From: Eumeta japonica | Taxonomy: Eukaryota > Arthropoda > Insecta > Lepidoptera > Psychidae | Reading direction: 5' to 3' | Assembly (NCBI GenBank): GCA_005406025.1 | Contig: BGZK01000497.1 | Coordinates: 62,001-126,000, forward strand | DNA: 64,000 nt | In this document: piece after piece, positions 1 to 11,796 of the stretch | Layout of the letters: each line of letters begins with the position of its first letter | Position numbering within the stretch: the stretch's first letter is position 1 | The notes under the pieces: model-generated | What the model was told of the DNA's origin: nothing | Database searches by the model: none | The model's input: only the letters and a program-made list of their open reading frames with translations | Made by a program: the position numbers and the translations under genes

Positions 1-365
1 CGAACCCAAACGTAAACGACATTGTTATGTACATCATGTCAGGTTTAAATCACACCACTTTCGAGGTTTGCCTTCGCACTATCTTTTTATTTCTTATTCA
101 ATGTTGTGGCTCGTAAGTCCTCCACGCTGATCTAATGTGATATGGAGGTTCGTGACCGACGGCTTAATGCGCTCCAACAAGTTTCATTTGACTTAAAAAC
201 TCATTAGTTGTTAATATGTTAACAGTCGTGGTTCCGACCTAACTGGGCAACTATTGTGGTTCCAAAGCGACGCTCTTAACCAGCGTTCCAACCGTATAAT
301 AATGTTTAAAATCCAGTCTTTGCTTCAGTACCTGCCCGCGGCTTTTCTCCATATAGAACTATTAA
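1..365. other. AT-rich DNA, nothing recognised
   Basis: No open frame, known repeat or RNA gene is seen. It runs into the hexamer-type repeat that follows. Confidence 0.4.
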
Positions 366-369
366 TTTT

Positions 370-596
370 TTAGATCGATCGATCTTGCTGTCAATTTCAG
401 ATTCAGTCCTCATCTTAATTTCGATCCCGGTACATTCCCTGATTCCAATACGCTCTTGATTATGAGTCCCGTCCCACACTCGATTTATACTTCAGTTTCG
501 TTTTCATTGTGGCCATGGGGGTCCGCTTTCGGTTTTGTTCTTGGTCTGGATTTCGACTCTGTTTCCGATTCTAATTTAGTTATTGATTTCTATTAG
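370..596 (-). repeat. Degenerate hexamer-register repeat, block A
   Basis: Read on the minus strand, this stretch breaks into six-base words of the type RAAYCG (for example gaatcg, gagtcg, aaaccg, aaagcg), many in the same six-base register. It ends in a motif resembling acagcaagatcgatcg, which recurs in modified form in blocks C and D. The same kind of sequence appears at 34738-34945, 47941-48205, 54285-54397 and 58450-58672. It is low-complexity but not a simple microsatellite. It may be the variable core of a non-autonomous transposon. No coding role is suggested. Confidence 0.6.
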
Positions 597-819
597 AGAG
601 ACGTCGGAGGAACATCCTGCTATAACACAAATAAATATAGACTATGTTACTCTGCGATAGTTAGCTTTTTATAAAAAAAAAATCGACTTCAAATTGTCAT
701 TCTTCTGGTGTATATATAAACATTCACACACGTTTCTTGTATGGCGACCCCCTTCAATTTTTAACTTTATTTTATTTTTGGTATTTTTTTTATTATAACA
801 GCCACAGTAATAGGTAAAT

Positions 820-941
820 GGTGAAAACTTCAAGTGTCTAGCTATTTCGGTTTAAGAGATAGAGCCCTGTAACATACGAATGGACGGACAGCGGAATCTC
901 AGTAATAGGACTAATAGGGTCCCTTTGACACCTTTGCAAAG
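820..941 (+). repeat. Fragment of a dispersed lepidopteran repeat (3' part)
   Basis: The run 'aacttcaagtgtctagcta', then a ggacggacagcgga motif, then 'agtaatag', then a gggtccctttgacaccttt end, matches the way a common lepidopteran interspersed repeat finishes, as I remember it. The upstream boundary is not clear. The 69-codon frame beginning at 880 overlaps this repeat and is not treated as a gene. Family identity rests on memory and was not searched. Confidence 0.5.
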
Positions 942-2230
942 AACATGCAAAGTAAGTAACTATGGATATGACATTATTTATGTCATGGTGATATTAACAA
1001 TGATTTTATTGTATATATTGGGGGATAATTATTCAGCCAATGTTCTGGTTGGGTATAATTTCCGTACCATATACGATGAAATAAAATAATGGACTGTATG
1101 TTCAATTCTCAATCTCGTTTAAAATAAAAAGATTCACTCACCAATTTTCTTCACCGCCACTCCTGGAGCATGCTCCGAAGTCGTTTTCTCACTCCAGACA
1201 GGGACGACTCGTCGTGGTCTTGTAGTGGCTTGGTTATAATCACAAACGGTGTGACTATGATGGGAAAACACGGTTTTCCTCGAAGAACGGTTGAAGAAAA
1301 ACGCACGGCGCTCCTAAAATGATGTCGGATCACAAGATGACGAGTGCTCGTAGGTTGAATGTTTTGTATTTTCGAGAGCGTCCGTTCCACGCTCGCTCCG
1401 GTGCGCGAGTGGCGGTAGATGTGTAATTAGTGAAGGGTATCAATTCATCCCAATAATTAATTTAAGATCGAACATATATAGTTTTAAAAATAAGTTTTTT
1501 ATGAAGATTAACGCATAACAATTGCTATTTAGTGAAAATTGTATATTGACAATGTTTTCGCGAATCTTATTAGGTAACGCTTGTTTTATATTTATCTAGC
1601 ATGTTTCTTCCCAAAGTTAGTGGACCTCCAGGCGGCTGACGCCGCTCTTAGCATATGAAGTCACGGTATAAAGTGTTGAAAGACGACGAAAATCTTACCG
1701 TTGCCTCTTTTGAAAGTATTATATTATGAGAGGAGATTGTGAGGACTTTGTGAGGAGAGGAAACAATGCTCGTAGAGATATGCTACGATTCGTATTTGCA
1801 GGTCGCTGGTGGACATGGGTCGAATCAAGAGTGACAGCCGATTGTATAATAAGATTCGGTTCTTCATCACAATGAATAGTTTCAAATGCTGAGAAGACAC
1901 GAGAGCAGAGCGGCACTGGAACGGTGCTGGCCTAGTTTCTGTGAGTTAATGGCGGCCGACATCTTCTGCTAACCCCTAAAGCCTTTGAGGAGTCCACTAT
2001 CTCCAATGAGTTTTTTTTTTGCTGAATGAAATTCTTATTTTCAATCCATAATAGCACGTCTCTAGTCTCTTTTGAGGTGCTTTTACCGGGCGATTACGTC
2101 CAGGTAACATGGCTACGCGCACTTGAATGTAATTGGCAACTTATGATTACTTGAAAATAAAAAAAATGGTGATTCAAAAAGTCATGTTAATAAGTGTAAT
2201 ATGATCGTGACTCACCACTTGCGTTGTATG
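942..2230. other. AT-rich DNA with a slightly G+C-richer patch at 1140-1420
   Basis: Short open frames on the minus strand (for example 1151-1390 and 1719-1916) show no recognisable protein and no conserved-looking start context. The 1140-1420 patch is richer in CpG than its flanks and could be a regulatory or non-coding conserved segment. Nothing else is seen. Confidence 0.3.
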
Positions 2231-2234
2231 ATGT

Positions 2235-2318
2235 TCCGCCTAAATCCTTCCACACTTTTCTGTCATGAGCTAATCTTCTCCATCCTTTGGTTGAAACATC
2301 TTTCAATCTCCTTATTTG
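2235..2318 (-). mobile_element. LINE reverse transcriptase C-terminal tail (tiny fragment)
   Basis: The minus strand encodes about 28 residues of the form RRLKDV..KGWRRLAHDRKVWKDLG. This resembles the short tail segment (K/R-W..V-A-x-D-R-x-x-W) found at the C-terminus of many insect LINE reverse transcriptases of the RTE/R1/CR1 groups. The rest of the element is not visible on either side; a palindrome follows directly at 2331. Length is far below a complete element, so this is a relic. The clade cannot be decided. Confidence 0.45.
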
Positions 2319-2330
2319 ACTACTTTTTTC

Positions 2331-2362
2331 TCTTTTCCCATTTTCGGAAAAATGGGAAAAGA
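2331..2362. repeat. Perfect 14-bp inverted repeat, 4-base loop
   Basis: tcttttcccatttt and its exact reverse complement aaaatgggaaaaga are separated by cgga. It lies 12 bp from the LINE tail fragment and is followed by an AAAG/AGAAAG-rich run. It could be a terminal structure of a transposon or a cruciform-prone palindrome. Confidence 0.75.
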
Positions 2363-2795
2363 CAAAAAGGTAGAAAGAAAGATAGAAAGACAAAAAGTCT
2401 GTCTGTTTGGTCCGTTTTACTATAGGTGTTCTCATAATATGTCACTTATTTTTATTATTTCTTTTATTATGGTGATGGTACATCGGTCTCTAAGTCTTAT
2501 GTTTAGCATATTTCGCTTTATGTAAATATCTTTATATATATTGTAACAGTTCACACATGAGGTGTCCGGCCTCCGTGTTGGTTTTGCGAACGATAGTTCT
2601 ATTTGTGGACTAGAAATAGAGAAATAAAAAATAACTTATATCCATACCGCCTGTTTCATCCTGAGTTTGATCCTGAGTACATACCGAAAACGGCCTACAG
2701 TTAGAACACACGTCGATCCCTTTACACTGAATCCTTTATACTTGACACTTCCACCAGTATACCAGTATAAAGGGTATCAGTGTGTGCTCTAACAG

Positions 2796-2796
2796 C

Positions 2797-2828
<32 letters not shown>

Positions 2829-2853
2829 TTGTGTGTGTATGTGTGTGTGTTTG
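2796..2853. repeat. AT microsatellite followed by a TG microsatellite
   Basis: About 14 AT/TA units (2796-2823) are followed after a few bases by interrupted TG repeats. A 120-codon minus-strand frame (2722-3084) is translated across this low-complexity tract and is therefore an artefact. Confidence 0.95.
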
Positions 2854-3194
2854 TATAAAGGACCCTATGTCCAATTGTAGAATATAATCTACTACTATGC
2901 AAAATTTCATTACAATACCTTCAGTCATATAAGAGTTCCTTAGGGACAAACATACAGAAAAAATTTCATATTTGTGATGAAACAGATTGTGTGTTTTAAT
3001 AAAAAAATAGATTCTTTGAACGGCCATTACTGGATAAATGTATGAAAATTTGTTACAAAAGACTGTTTCGAATGTTCTTGACAATTTGTGCGTTTAATTT
3101 GCCATGTTTAAAAACCAAAATATTGAAATATAAACAGACACAGCTAATTAAAAGTCAAGCCTGACCTTTTATTACAGCAATTTAAATCGTGAGA

Positions 3195-3350
3195 CAAGCT
3201 GAACAACAGATAGTCTGCGAGCTCCGAAAAACTTTTTCTGCATCGGCAGCCTCGTGCATGCGGGTGGAGTGATTGCTTAATTTCGTCCGTCGCCAAAGTT
3301 TCGCTACCACCTTTTTCGGCGTCTTAATGAAATTGGTTTACAGTTCTTCT
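3195..3350. promoter_or_regulatory. G+C-richer island, candidate conserved non-coding element
   Basis: A CpG-containing patch stands out of AT-rich flanks, with no open frame of note. Function is unknown; it is proposed only by analogy with the other islands in this window. Confidence 0.25.
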
Positions 3351-4330
3351 TCATGAAATGCTATACACAAGAAGAATAGCTTTTAAGCGCATTGTGCTAG
3401 ATGAACTGTGGAGTAAAAGAAAAGAAGACATTGCTTAAAATAAACTTTACATACTTATCATAATTACCTTTCCATTTATGATTACAAACGTAACAGATTT
3501 TTAAATTGTCAAATATTTTGAATCTATTAATCTTCTATATGAAATCTATTAATTATATTATTATATGTCACCAGCCGGCTAAACTCAATCACACATAAAC
3601 ACTTTTTCATTCGGATTCGGTTCACGATTTCGACATTTATTTTATTGCTAATTTATTTTGTTGTTGAATTAATTTATTTGCTATTCTGTAATTTATTTCG
3701 TTAGCAAATATGATATAGAATGCATTTAAACATATCCATTCAAACGCATTTATAAATTTATTATGAATCTCGGGACACATTTTTTCATTAGTTTTAAAGT
3801 TATTCAATGCGTTTAATAAGGATATTCAAAGACCAGTTCTACTGATGTGATAAGAGTCATATAGAAAAATACTTTAAAAAAAAATACACTGACGATAATC
3901 GTCAAATAGTCTATTGACTTCAATACTATTTTTGTTATTGCTGTTTCATTTTTAAAATAAAGGGACATGAAACAAGAAATGTTGATGTACCGTTTTAATC
4001 AATTTAATTTTAATCAATTCAGTTTTGTGAACTAAATGGTAAATCTACTACTGCTGCTCATTTTCCTTAAAAAAATACTCGGTGAACGTGTATTTATCGG
4101 ATAGTTAAGAAAAATAATATACCGGACATACAAATTCAAACTTTCTGGTCGGTCAGCTGATAAGGCTAGTCTAAGAAACATTGAACGAATAGAGCGTTCC
4201 TTTAAAAAAAAATCCATCTATCTAAGTCCGAGATGCAGACCATAAACATCAACTGAAGAAATGTTGAATAAGGTTAGAAATCCTAGGTATAAAAGCATAT
4301 TCGGAGTTATTAGCACCATAGTATTACCGA

Positions 4331-4771
4331 GATCAAGAAGCGATATCAAAAAAGGGAATTAGCAAAGTTTATGAAAAATCTTTGAAAAAAATTCTTGCCC
4401 TCAATGACGAGACTTACGTGCCATTGGACACAAAAGATGTTACGGGAAAACAATTTTTCCATGTATCTAATCGTCGAAATGTTAATTATGAAAACGGAGT
4501 CATTCCCAAAGCCCGATTTTTCAAAAAATATATGATTTGGCAGGACATGAATGCAAAGTTCAATATTTGCGATTTTCAATATACCTTAGATCACATATTA
4601 TTTACAGTCACGAAAACGTTGAATTTATATAACAAAAATCAATGTGCTCATAATCTGCGACAAGATTGTAGCATTGAAAGATTTTGGGCATTTTATAGAA
4701 GATGTAAAAACATATGTAAAAAAAATGTAAGTTCTTTCAAAAATCGTAGAACCAGATTTGTTTTTAAATAG
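4331..4771 (+). mobile_element. Tc1/mariner-superfamily transposase remnant
   Basis: A continuous frame (ATG at 4382, but the frame is open further upstream) encodes the part of a DDE transposase around the first catalytic aspartate: LNDETYVPLDTKDVTGKQFF, with D near 4406. It ends in a CSIERFWAF motif whose E (near 4676) fits the third catalytic acid of Tc1-like enzymes (compare RPIERFW). The central block that should carry the second aspartate, in a context like WPDLAS.HY, is missing, so the copy has an internal deletion. N-terminal helix-turn-helix domains are not visible in frame upstream. At 129 codons it is well under half of a usual 340-350-residue transposase. It belongs to the insect group with the DTKDVTGKQFF motif. 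It is not expected to be active. No terminal inverted repeats were located. Confidence 0.75.
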
Positions 4772-6230
4772 CTTAAAAATTTAGAACTATGAAACATAGA
4801 ACTATGGAAAATTGATTATAGCGGACTTTGTAGAGAAAAAGAAAAAAAAATATTTTGTATAAATGTAGATCTAAACTGTGCAATACACAAAAGTAGTCCA
4901 GTTTCTTTTAATTATAAGATGTTTTTAATTAAAGATTGTCTCTTTATTCATTGAACAGTCCATACGTCTATAAATACGGTTGTCCACATATGTAACGATA
5001 GTGATTAGAACATGTATATACATGTTCGTTTAATTTTCCCAAGTACGTCTCCATCAGACGCGAAACCAGAAATAATACACGCTTCTACACTCAGAGTGTA
5101 ATACTAAAGCCTGTCAATTAATCGCCCTAACCGTACAACGCTACCTCTTCGTACATTGAACGACCTCGAATAAATTAGTGTTAGACAGAATTCCCGATGG
5201 GAGTGGGTCGCGATTCATATTTAATGTATTGAATCGTTGAAACCTTAACACCGATTCCAATTATTTTGAGTGATGTCGCCGGGCTGAGTAGCGAATTAGA
5301 TTAGAGAGCGAACACGCCGTGCTTTCATAAACCTTGTGCATAAGCTGCTTTCGCGTTTAATCCTATTTTAACGCGTGTAGTACGTATTCGTGAAAAGGGT
5401 GGATATTGTCATTTTAGAAAACATGTCTAGCTCATACTTAACTTATGATATCTATTGTCACCGTATTATTTAGGGAGAACATATAGCCTTTTGTAGATTA
5501 GACTAATATTGTTAAGAAATTAATAATCCTACTGAGGATTAAGGATTGAAGTAGGATCAAAAGATTACGCAGAAAAACAGAAGGTATATATTCAGGAACA
5601 CTGAGATACTATACTTCAATACAGAACCACTTTAATACTTTTAATTGATCGCACTTGATTTGCTAATGCATTGATAGTAAAAACGAAATTGACAACCCAG
5701 CACTTGAATTTCGATATATATATATACCTTGCGAATAGTGGTCACGACATTCTAGAAAGGTAAACTAAGTTATAAATCATTTATAAAAAACGACACGTAA
5801 ACGTTTCAAACCTGACATAAACAAACAAAATATATCTTAAACATTGTAATCAATCAATATGCGTTTAAAAATGTAAACGACGTGTAAGCGTTGTTTATGT
5901 GTAAAATCTATGGAATATAAGGTAGATAGTAACTCTCTAATATTTTTGTTATAGTGGAACTCCACTAAAACAAAAAACAGAATATATATTCTGTAATTTA
6001 TTTATTTAGTTTATGAGCCTATTTCGCATCACTACAGTCTTATTTATATCAATGTGTATAGTAAATTAAGATCGTGTTAAGTTATAGTATATGTAGTTGA
6101 ATATTAAAAAAAATTTGGTATAAAGTCGGTATACAGAGAAAGTTTTAGTGACAATGACTTTGAATGGTAAAATCATTTTAATGTGAATATTCATTCGTAT
6201 AGTAGGAAAAGGATGAAATAATAGTAACAA
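4772..6230. other. AT-rich DNA with one CpG-richer patch (about 5040-5400)
   Basis: The patch at 5040-5400 contains CpG words such as cgccgggctgagtagcg and a ttcgcgtttaatcc segment without a useful frame. The remainder is AT-rich with a short ATATATATAT tract near 5716. Nothing else is recognised. Confidence 0.3.
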
Positions 6231-6283
6231 TTTAAAACATTTATTTATACAAGGATATTTAAAACATTAATTTATACAAAGAA
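6231..6283. repeat. 27-bp tandem duplication
   Basis: Two adjacent AT-rich copies of about 27 bp, each containing tttaaaacatt and atttatacaa words, differ at a few positions. Confidence 0.8.
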
Positions 6284-6364
6284 TCTGCTAATTTCATATT
6301 AACAAAATTTTATTTTTTTGCATGTTTTATATACAAATATACGACCTTTTAATGCATTTCAAGC

Positions 6365-6720
6365 TATACTAATTCTCTAGTGCTGCGCGCGCGGCAAGAC
6401 CGATCATAGTTGAGTGGGAGAGACGCAGGCATTTGGCAGCCTCTCTCTCGTTCGGTGATATCGTTATCATTACGCTTTTCTGTAAAAGTGACTCCCAGCC
6501 GCAACCTAATTTAAGACGTTGTCATGTATGATAAAAGGGAGTTGGTTTATAGGAGGGGAGTGAACCACAGGAACTTTCATCCATCCGGATGGAAAACAAC
6601 AGTGGAAAACACTTCGTCGCTGTGAAAGACGGTGTCTCCACCAGTTCCGTGGAAGCCAAGTTTGCCATAGTTGCCTCCGTTTTACGCCATTGTAGTGATT
6701 CATTATCTTTTCTATATATT
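6365..6720. promoter_or_regulatory. G+C-richer stretch of unknown role
   Basis: Begins with gctgcgcgcgcggcaag and continues through CpG-containing sequence to about 6690. The 76-codon minus-strand frame 6506-6736 has no recognisable domain. It could be regulatory sequence or old repeat; I cannot tell which. Confidence 0.25.
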
Positions 6721-6819
6721 TTGTACCGTTAAACATATGTTGTAGGAAAAATTCAGGTTCTTATCTATCTAGAAAATAATTATTTGAGAATACAAAAAAC
6801 TATTAAAAAAAATTGTCCA

Positions 6820-6868
6820 AGGATCCACTCAAAAGATGCCCCTTGGCATCCTTTGAGTGCGGAATCCT
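6820..6868. repeat. Imperfect hairpin, about 21-24 bp arms
   Basis: aggatccactcaaaagatgc at the left pairs with a right arm reading ggcatcctttgagtgcgg, with the four-base loop cctt. There is a mismatch and a small bulge. It adjoins the CpG-rich island that follows. Confidence 0.7.
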
Positions 6869-6889
6869 AAAAAAAAAGTTTCAGTTTCA

Positions 6890-7070
6890 ACTTAGTCCCA
6901 ACAAAGTGGAAACACATCGTGTGCCCTTTTTGTCTGAGCATATAGCCGAGCGAACTGGCGCAGGATTCGTGTTCGGCTCGTGTTTTGGCACGCGCGACCG
7001 CTCATTAGCGCGCGAGTTTGGGCGAACACCATTATGCATTCAGTTTAGGAAAACCACTTCTGGATAATGA
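6890..7070. promoter_or_regulatory. CpG-rich island with reading frame to 7067
   Basis: The island contains ggcacgcgcgaccgctc and gcgcgcgagtttgggcg. An 84-codon plus-strand frame (6813-7067) runs through the hairpin and the island. It has no recognisable domain, and its first third is hairpin sequence, so I regard it as non-coding. Candidate conserved non-coding element. Confidence 0.3.
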
Positions 7071-8610
7071 TTGGTCTGGAAAGGTGACGATTAATTGGAG
7101 TTGAGAGTAGGTGGTAAACGTTCAAACTATTTCAAATATATCTTTATATTTATGGGCCAATTTATTTTAAATGTATCTTTGTTAAAAACGGACAATCAGT
7201 TTAACTTTGAAGATTGTCATAAATTAAAATTTAACAAAAAACAGTTATATTTCTTATTAAATCAATTTTCAGTTTATTCATTTCTTCTAAAAAAATATTA
7301 TGTGTGTAAATTTTGATTCATTCAAGAGAACGTTACGGACTTGTATGATAAATATTTTTTTGGTGTAAATATAATGAAAAAGAAAAGTACCATACAAGAT
7401 AAAAACAGTAAATGAAATAAAAAATGTACTTATCCAAAATATTGTGCATTTCCGAAGCTTCTACGTCTGCGGTTGTAATTTATTTAATGAATAGATAAAT
7501 AAAGTCTGCGTTATAAATAATTAAATTCAATTTCTATCGGATTTATATCAAAAGGATTAGAAAAGGAATTTTGCTAGTTAAAACAGATCCATGACGAGAA
7601 TAAGTGCATATGCGAATTTTGGCAATAATGAAAATTTCACCATCAAGGCGCCTAAAGGAATATTTCTTTAAAAATAACTATATCAATCTAAATTATCCAG
7701 ACAATATAAGCGATAGCAAGTTATTGATAAATGATTTAGGATAAATAAGAAACACATTAAATACAATAGTTTCTAATATACAGTTTGATTGATAATGATA
7801 TAATATTTTTTTTTTATTATAATAATATTGTTTTTCACATTTGACCAAAAAATAAGTTAAATACGGTTTAAAAGCGATGAATAAAATGCATCGGGAATTG
7901 TAAATATTATTCTGAATATGGGGTAGTTGAGATCAATACCAGCTGATGAAAACCTGAGTTGGAATTATCCCTTAAAATAAATAAATCCTTGAAAATTAAC
8001 TGGGTTTTAGAAATTTAACCACCTTTGTTTGAATCCTTAATCTATGAATAAACGTAATCACAATAAAGAATAATTAGACTCTTGTAAACTTTTCAATAGA
8101 CTATTATGAGTTTTAGAACACTTAGAAAACTACATATAGAGGAGAAAAGATTTTTAATAACACATTTAAATTGAAGACAAAACAAATACGTACTTAAAAG
8201 AATAGTCGAATGTAACATGAGTTATTCGTGTTACATTCATTCTATTATATATGCACATTCAATATATGACCTTGTAGGGTGATACTGAGACTGACATATG
8301 AAGAGAAAAAAAAATGATTGGCTTTCGAAAGATTCACTTTTAGATGGAACCTTTTATATTATCGTTATGAATGGATTGTACCTAAAATGTGCTCAGTGCA
8401 TTTTTTAGCTTTAAAAAATTGTAAAAAACTAAAAAAAGTTTTGTATCTGACACAAACGGAGTTCATACTTAAGTATTTATATGATCTGTAGAACTTTTAA
8501 TTGATTTATATGAAAGCATTAACGAAGCACAACCTCAATCTTCTTGCATTCCGTAATTATACCAAAGTATTACTATGATAAATGAAATGGATGATTTTAT
8601 TTACATAACA
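7071..8610. other. AT-rich DNA, nothing recognised
   Basis: Dense in A/T homopolymers and stop codons in all frames apart from a few short frames. No transposon protein or RNA gene is recognised. Confidence 0.45.
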
Positions 8611-8614
8611 ACGT

Positions 8615-8860
8615 AATTCGGTGTCGCCGAAGCAGAGGGCGCTGCTGCTACTCTACGTCTATCGAGGATCACGATTTCATTGACTATTTAGCCACTGATC
8701 CAACAAATCGGCGGCCACCTCGTACACTGACCGACCCTGTGCGGACATTCGCCAGCCACTGCGGACCCATTATTTGGCGATACGGAGTACGATCAGTTCG
8801 AATTTGCATACGAGTCGCATCGTATCGAGACAGGCAGGGTTGCAATTGTAAGGGAATTCC
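8615..8860. promoter_or_regulatory. G+C-rich island
   Basis: This is a sharply bounded CpG-rich block (for example aaatcggcggccacctcg and gtgcggacattcgccagcc) in AT-rich DNA, followed by a gggttgcaattg word. No long frame is present. It has the look of a conserved non-coding element. Confidence 0.35.
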
Positions 8861-9339
8861 TGATAGGTAGGGTTATCATGCTTTCTCACTTTAAACATGG
8901 GATATGAATTAAGTGTCGATTTAAAAAATTAAACAGTTAGGCATTTTTTTACTTCGCTAAATTTGTGTTTTAACCTTGACGAGATTCCAAAAAATATAGC
9001 GAATCATAATGATGATTTAATGTGAACAAAGATCGTTAGTATTTTAATCCTTTGTCATAGTACCATTAATTAAACAATAATGATTATTTCGCTATTTATA
9101 TTATACGTTTTTATTCCATATTTGATTTTGATTTTCATTCTTTGCTAAAAGGAGGAAAATCAAAATTAAATTCGATAAATTACTTTTCAATGGGTGTTAT
9201 TATTGCAGATAAAATAAATTTATTTTGGTACGCATTAATAAAATAATTATGCATCGCATTCGACTTTACCGTAACTCGATAATCCTATAGAAATCCATTA
9301 AAACATATAACAGTTAAGTTTCATTTTTATCAGTTCACA

Positions 9340-9690
9340 AGAAACTCGAAATGATACTTTAAAAACCGGAACTATGATTTAGTGATAGATAAAGGTAAAG
9401 TACAAAAGCAATCTAGCAAATTAGGATTGCCTGGTGACCCTACTGATAGTTCCAAATTAGCATTCGTCGAATTGGTCGATTTCACACGAAGGGTACGATT
9501 TTAATTTAGTCCCAGTGCTCGTAAAAGCGGAGCCACCTTTGAAATCGGGCGACGAATATTACAGTCCGTTCGAATAATTAATAGATGAAGTAATTGCAAC
9601 AAAGACTTGGATCAAATTGCTAGGATTTAATGGAAATCGTTGATAATTCGAAAGCAATTTAGTTGGTGACAATCGGCAATGTGTTAATTT
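9340..9690. promoter_or_regulatory. Mixed-composition block, possible conserved non-coding element
   Basis: Composition is higher in G+C than its flanks, with words such as ggtgaccctactg, aaagcggagccacc and cgggcgacgaatatt. No open frame of note. Weak evidence. Confidence 0.25.
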
Positions 9691-10350
9691 TAAAATTGAC
9701 GTTTCTCCATTACCTGAAATATGTCGAAGGAACGGTTGTTTTTGTCAGAAATATTATTTAGAAGTTAAATATTTTACGTGGGATTAATTAAATCGGTGGA
9801 GTTAATGCATTTTGGAAAATTTTAATACGAATGATATATTTATTTGTCTTGTTATTATAATTTAAGTACTATATGTTTTTTTATGTTTTACATTATATTA
9901 CTTCTCTGTACTATATGAGTATTAATACATATAATTTCAAATATTTGGAATTTCATAAGCAATGAAAAGTTTTAAATTTAGTTCGAGATCGTGTAATTTT
10001 ATATTAAAATATTGGTGAATCATAAGAATACATCGAATAATAATAATTTTGTTAATTGTTATTTTAATTATTTTAAGATGAGAAATTGCAATTTCGCGTT
10101 ATGAAATTTATCAATCATTGAATGTCATGAAAAAATTAGCTCTATTTTAAAATTAAAAAGAAGTCATAGAACAAAATTAATAAGAACCTATTTTATTATT
10201 TATTCAAAACAAGTATTCAATCAAATTAAAGTATTAAATAGTGATAAACAAATAAAATAACAAAAGCAAAAATGGCATTCTTATTTAATGAAATATTGTT
10301 AGATACATCGATTTGGAATTATGAAATTCATTACAAAAGTCTCCATCGGA
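9691..10350. other. AT-rich DNA, nothing recognised
   Basis: No frame, repeat or RNA gene could be recognised between the two flanking islands. Confidence 0.4.
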
Positions 10351-10357
10351 TCCTTAC

Positions 10358-10640
10358 CTCACGGCGTCTCTCGCCCGTTACGTTACGAAGTTAGCGGTTA
10401 TTGTTTTCTAAAATAAGTTTGAGTCTACATATTACTACAGTTCTAAAATGGAAGTGCATATCTAGCAAATAAACTGTCTCGCTCCGTTTCATTTTCCAAG
10501 AGCTAATGTTCAATTTTGCAAGTCGACTTTTTGCCGGAGCTCGTGCGCGTCGCCTGCGCCCCCGCCCCCGCCCCGACCCCCGGCGCGCGGAGCACCCGGC
10601 CACGTTCAGAATGTAAATTGCAGGAGCCACGGTACACCCA
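10358..10640 (-). promoter_or_regulatory. CpG island with possible 5' non-coding exon and splice donor (minus strand)
   Basis: The 10520-10640 part is the most C-rich stretch on the left side, with cgcccccgcccccgccccg (GC-box-like, Sp1/KLF type) and ccccggcgcgcgg. Reading the minus strand from it, the sequence reaches gccgtgag then gtaagg at 10357-10352, a near-consensus splice donor. A 79-codon minus-strand frame (10630-10391) is arginine-rich because of the island and ends before the donor, so any exon here would be untranslated or would use another frame. What is seen is the island and the donor-like site. That they form a first exon of a neighbouring gene is inference. No clear TATA box was located. 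Confidence 0.35.
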
Positions 10641-10793
10641 CTGGCGAGGATTGTTCCTGTAAACTATCCCATTTTATGTAGGTATTTAACGTGTGATTCT
10701 ACAATATATTTTTTTTGTACAGTGGAATTGTTAGAATTTGTGGGTAATGTTTTTTTTTCATTTTTTGAAACGGAGCTCCTTAACGCGGCTTGC

Positions 10794-10829
10794 GTACGTA
10801 ACGTAATGTAATTCGTACGTAACGTAACG
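10794..10829. repeat. 21-bp tandem duplication of a gtaacgta motif
   Basis: gtacgtaacgtaatgtaatt and gtacgtaacgtaacg lie 21 bp apart. It is a small local duplication built from the repeated word gtaacgta. Confidence 0.8.
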
Positions 10830-11796
10830 AAAAAACTATTTTCTTTCTCACACTATCTCTTTTTTGCTATTTATTATTTCTTTATATGATTTTTATTTCA
10901 CTAATTCCTATCTAATTATTAATAAAGGTCTTTCTTATCTATTAATTATTCTAAAATGTTAAATGAAACTTTTCGATTTTATTCTCTACATCGCATTATT
11001 TATATTGAAAAAAACTTTGTTCCTGACCGGGCTCTCCGGGCCACACATTTATTTTTCATATGCACATTTAACTTTTTTTTACTTTAGTTTCATTTTCATT
11101 CGGATGGTATTTGTTTCGGCGCATATCGAGATTTCACCTTTGAAATGTACAACTACTACTTCCAAATTTCAATGGATAAAGTAATAAACATCCTCAACTT
11201 TTTTCTAATAAACAATTCTGAATTTGATAACTTAATTCATACGTAATGATATACGATTTCGACCTCCAAACCATATACATACGAGTATGTGTTACCATAA
11301 GTTAAATCTTGGAAAATAGCACAATATTGTAGGGAAAAATTTGGTACTATTTTGGAGATACGTCACAATAAAATTTAGGATGTAATCTTACAAATGACAT
11401 CCTTATAAAGTCATTGGTCATTATCCACTTAGCTCAATCTTTATTTGTCAATAAAAGGTATAGCCTATTAGGTTAAGAGGTAAACGTTTTTTTGCAATTG
11501 TAGGTATAGTAGTGGATTGTTTTCTTTCGGTCTTCGGATTTTGATGATCGGATTTCTAAAACTAAGTGTTTATAAGCTCGTAAAATTGTTCCATTATTTT
11601 ACATACTGTTCATTTTGTGTAAATAGACATACGCAACTTTTTGATATCCTTTTACGTTCGGTGCGGTGTGCCAATCATGGTAAATATGCTTATCTGTCGT
11701 AAATTTCACAATCTTTTTTATAATACGAGATATCAATATATCGATAAGTATTTGGGCTCAAAGAATGTTAATAGAAATTTCAAAAGTAAAATTTCT

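Noticed and set aside
2722..3084. 120-codon minus-strand open frame
   Set aside because: It is translated through an AT/TG microsatellite and AT-rich flanks, with Thr-His and Tyr-Ile runs; no domain. A frame made by low complexity.
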